Assembly: GCA_036721855.1 (NCBI GenBank)
Contig: DAIMKF010000027.1
Span: 1-25,336 of the forward strand
Direction: 5' to 3'
From: JAHDNZ01 sp036721855
GTDB lineage: Bacteria > Bacillota > DTU065
Length of the DNA: 25,336 nt
Under the pieces are notes generated by a model. The model saw nothing but the letters and a program-made list of their open reading frames with translations. It did not search any database and was not told the DNA's origin. Below, piece by piece: positions 24,941-25,336 of the stretch; the first letter of the stretch is position 1; every line of letters starts with the position of its first letter. A program made the translations under genes and the position numbers.

Positions 24941-25336
24941 AACGGGTAGGTGACAGCTATGTGATCAGCCTAGCTGTTTTCCTCTCTCAAAACGGTACAT
25001 ACGGGCCATGTATACCGCTTCTGATAAACCTTAGTCATACTTCCTAGTATTGATGCAAAGTACCGACTTAAATTTTGACCAAGTCTACCAGCTCCATTGC
25101 TTCAAACAACCTATTTAGTAAAGCCATATAACTAATTTTCTCAAATGGTCCTTTGTAACCCCTCCGCCTTAATTGTTTATGGAGAGGTTTCCATCTCTTC
25201 CATTCCTTCATTTTCTTCATCCGCAGTCGTCTGTGTAGCCATTCCATCAATGCTCCCATGTGTCTCTTGCAGTTAGCCATGATGAGCCACCTTCGTTTTC
25301 TCCCTGTTTACCTTGAGAAATAGCCTTCCCTCGATA
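24941..25336 (-). mobile_element. Group II intron, 3' part (continues beyond the window)
   Basis: On the minus strand the C-terminal part of an intron reverse transcriptase is followed by a domain V-like hairpin (GCGGTATACATGG pairing with CGTATGTACCG, about 25000-25030), GAGAGAGGA and a domain VI stem (ACAGCTA...TAGCTGT). The 3' end is CCTACCCGTT near 24941. The whole layout is the usual 3' end of bacterial group II introns. The intron belongs to the same strand as the ORF-less copy at 2295-2933. Confidence 0.8.
25068..25336 (-). pseudogene. Group II intron reverse transcriptase/maturase, internal deletion and frameshift
   Basis: Minus-strand codons from 25335 to 25282 read IEGRLFLKVNREKTKVAH, the end of the reverse-transcriptase fingers/palm region. 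At 25281 the frame shifts by one, and from 25280 the protein reads EWLHRRLRMKKMKEWKRWK and continues to LVDLVK, the C-terminal end of the maturase (GIIM) domain. About 70-100 residues usually lie between these points and are missing. The protein therefore cannot be functional. The N-terminal part lies outside the window. Confidence 0.8.

Noticed and set aside
1..25336. CRISPR arrays, tRNA and rRNA genes
   Set aside because: No regularly spaced direct repeats were seen, and no cloverleaf or rRNA-like sequence was recognised by eye.

Overview
The window looks like a piece of chromosome from a low-GC, Gram-positive-type anaerobe, probably a Firmicute of the Clostridia kind. The DNA is AT-rich. 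Nearly every gene has a strong GGAGG-type ribosome binding site, and 7 of 18 apparently intact genes start with GTG or TTG. Secreted proteins carry Gram-positive-style signal peptides, one with a lipobox, and simple hairpin-plus-T terminators separate most genes. The DUF421/DUF4363 pair is typical of spore-forming lineages. The species cannot be named from sequence alone.

Positions 1-3120 are a decay zone. It holds the C-terminal half of an alpha-galactosidase-like glycosidase with an NPCBM domain and a broken 5' end, a shrunken IS3-family (IS150-like) insertion sequence, a second diverged copy of only the last 28 codons of the glycosidase, and a minus-strand group II intron of about 640 nt that has lost its reverse-transcriptase ORF. 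A second group II intron, also on the minus strand and with a reverse transcriptase carrying a deletion, enters at the right edge (24941-25336).

Positions 3119-17636 hold mostly single genes separated by terminators. In order they are a small membrane protein, a secreted TPR protein, a secreted SGNH hydrolase, a Gfo/Idh/MocA oxidoreductase, a membrane-anchored beta-lactamase-like serine hydrolase, a GNAT acetyltransferase, a PHP-domain phosphoesterase, a short solute-binding-like lipoprotein, a membrane protein, the DUF421-DUF4363 pair, a sugar-type ABC solute-binding protein, an Hsp20 chaperone and a TIM-barrel glycosidase-like protein. The glycosidases, binding proteins and oxidoreductase suggest carbohydrate scavenging, but no permease or ATPase gene is present.

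Positions 18528-24425 hold the most interesting block, all on the minus strand. An extended RNase H-like gene is followed by a tight three-gene operon: a tail-anchored coiled-coil protein, then two different dynamin-like GTPases joined by an ATGA stop/start overlap. Each GTPase has G1, G3 and G4 motifs and a hydrophobic membrane-insertion segment. Paired dynamins are known from Campylobacter DLP1/2, E. coli LeoABC and the related Eleos anti-phage systems. The coiled-coil partner and a 7-residue tandem duplication at the switch II motif of the first GTPase make this version worth study.
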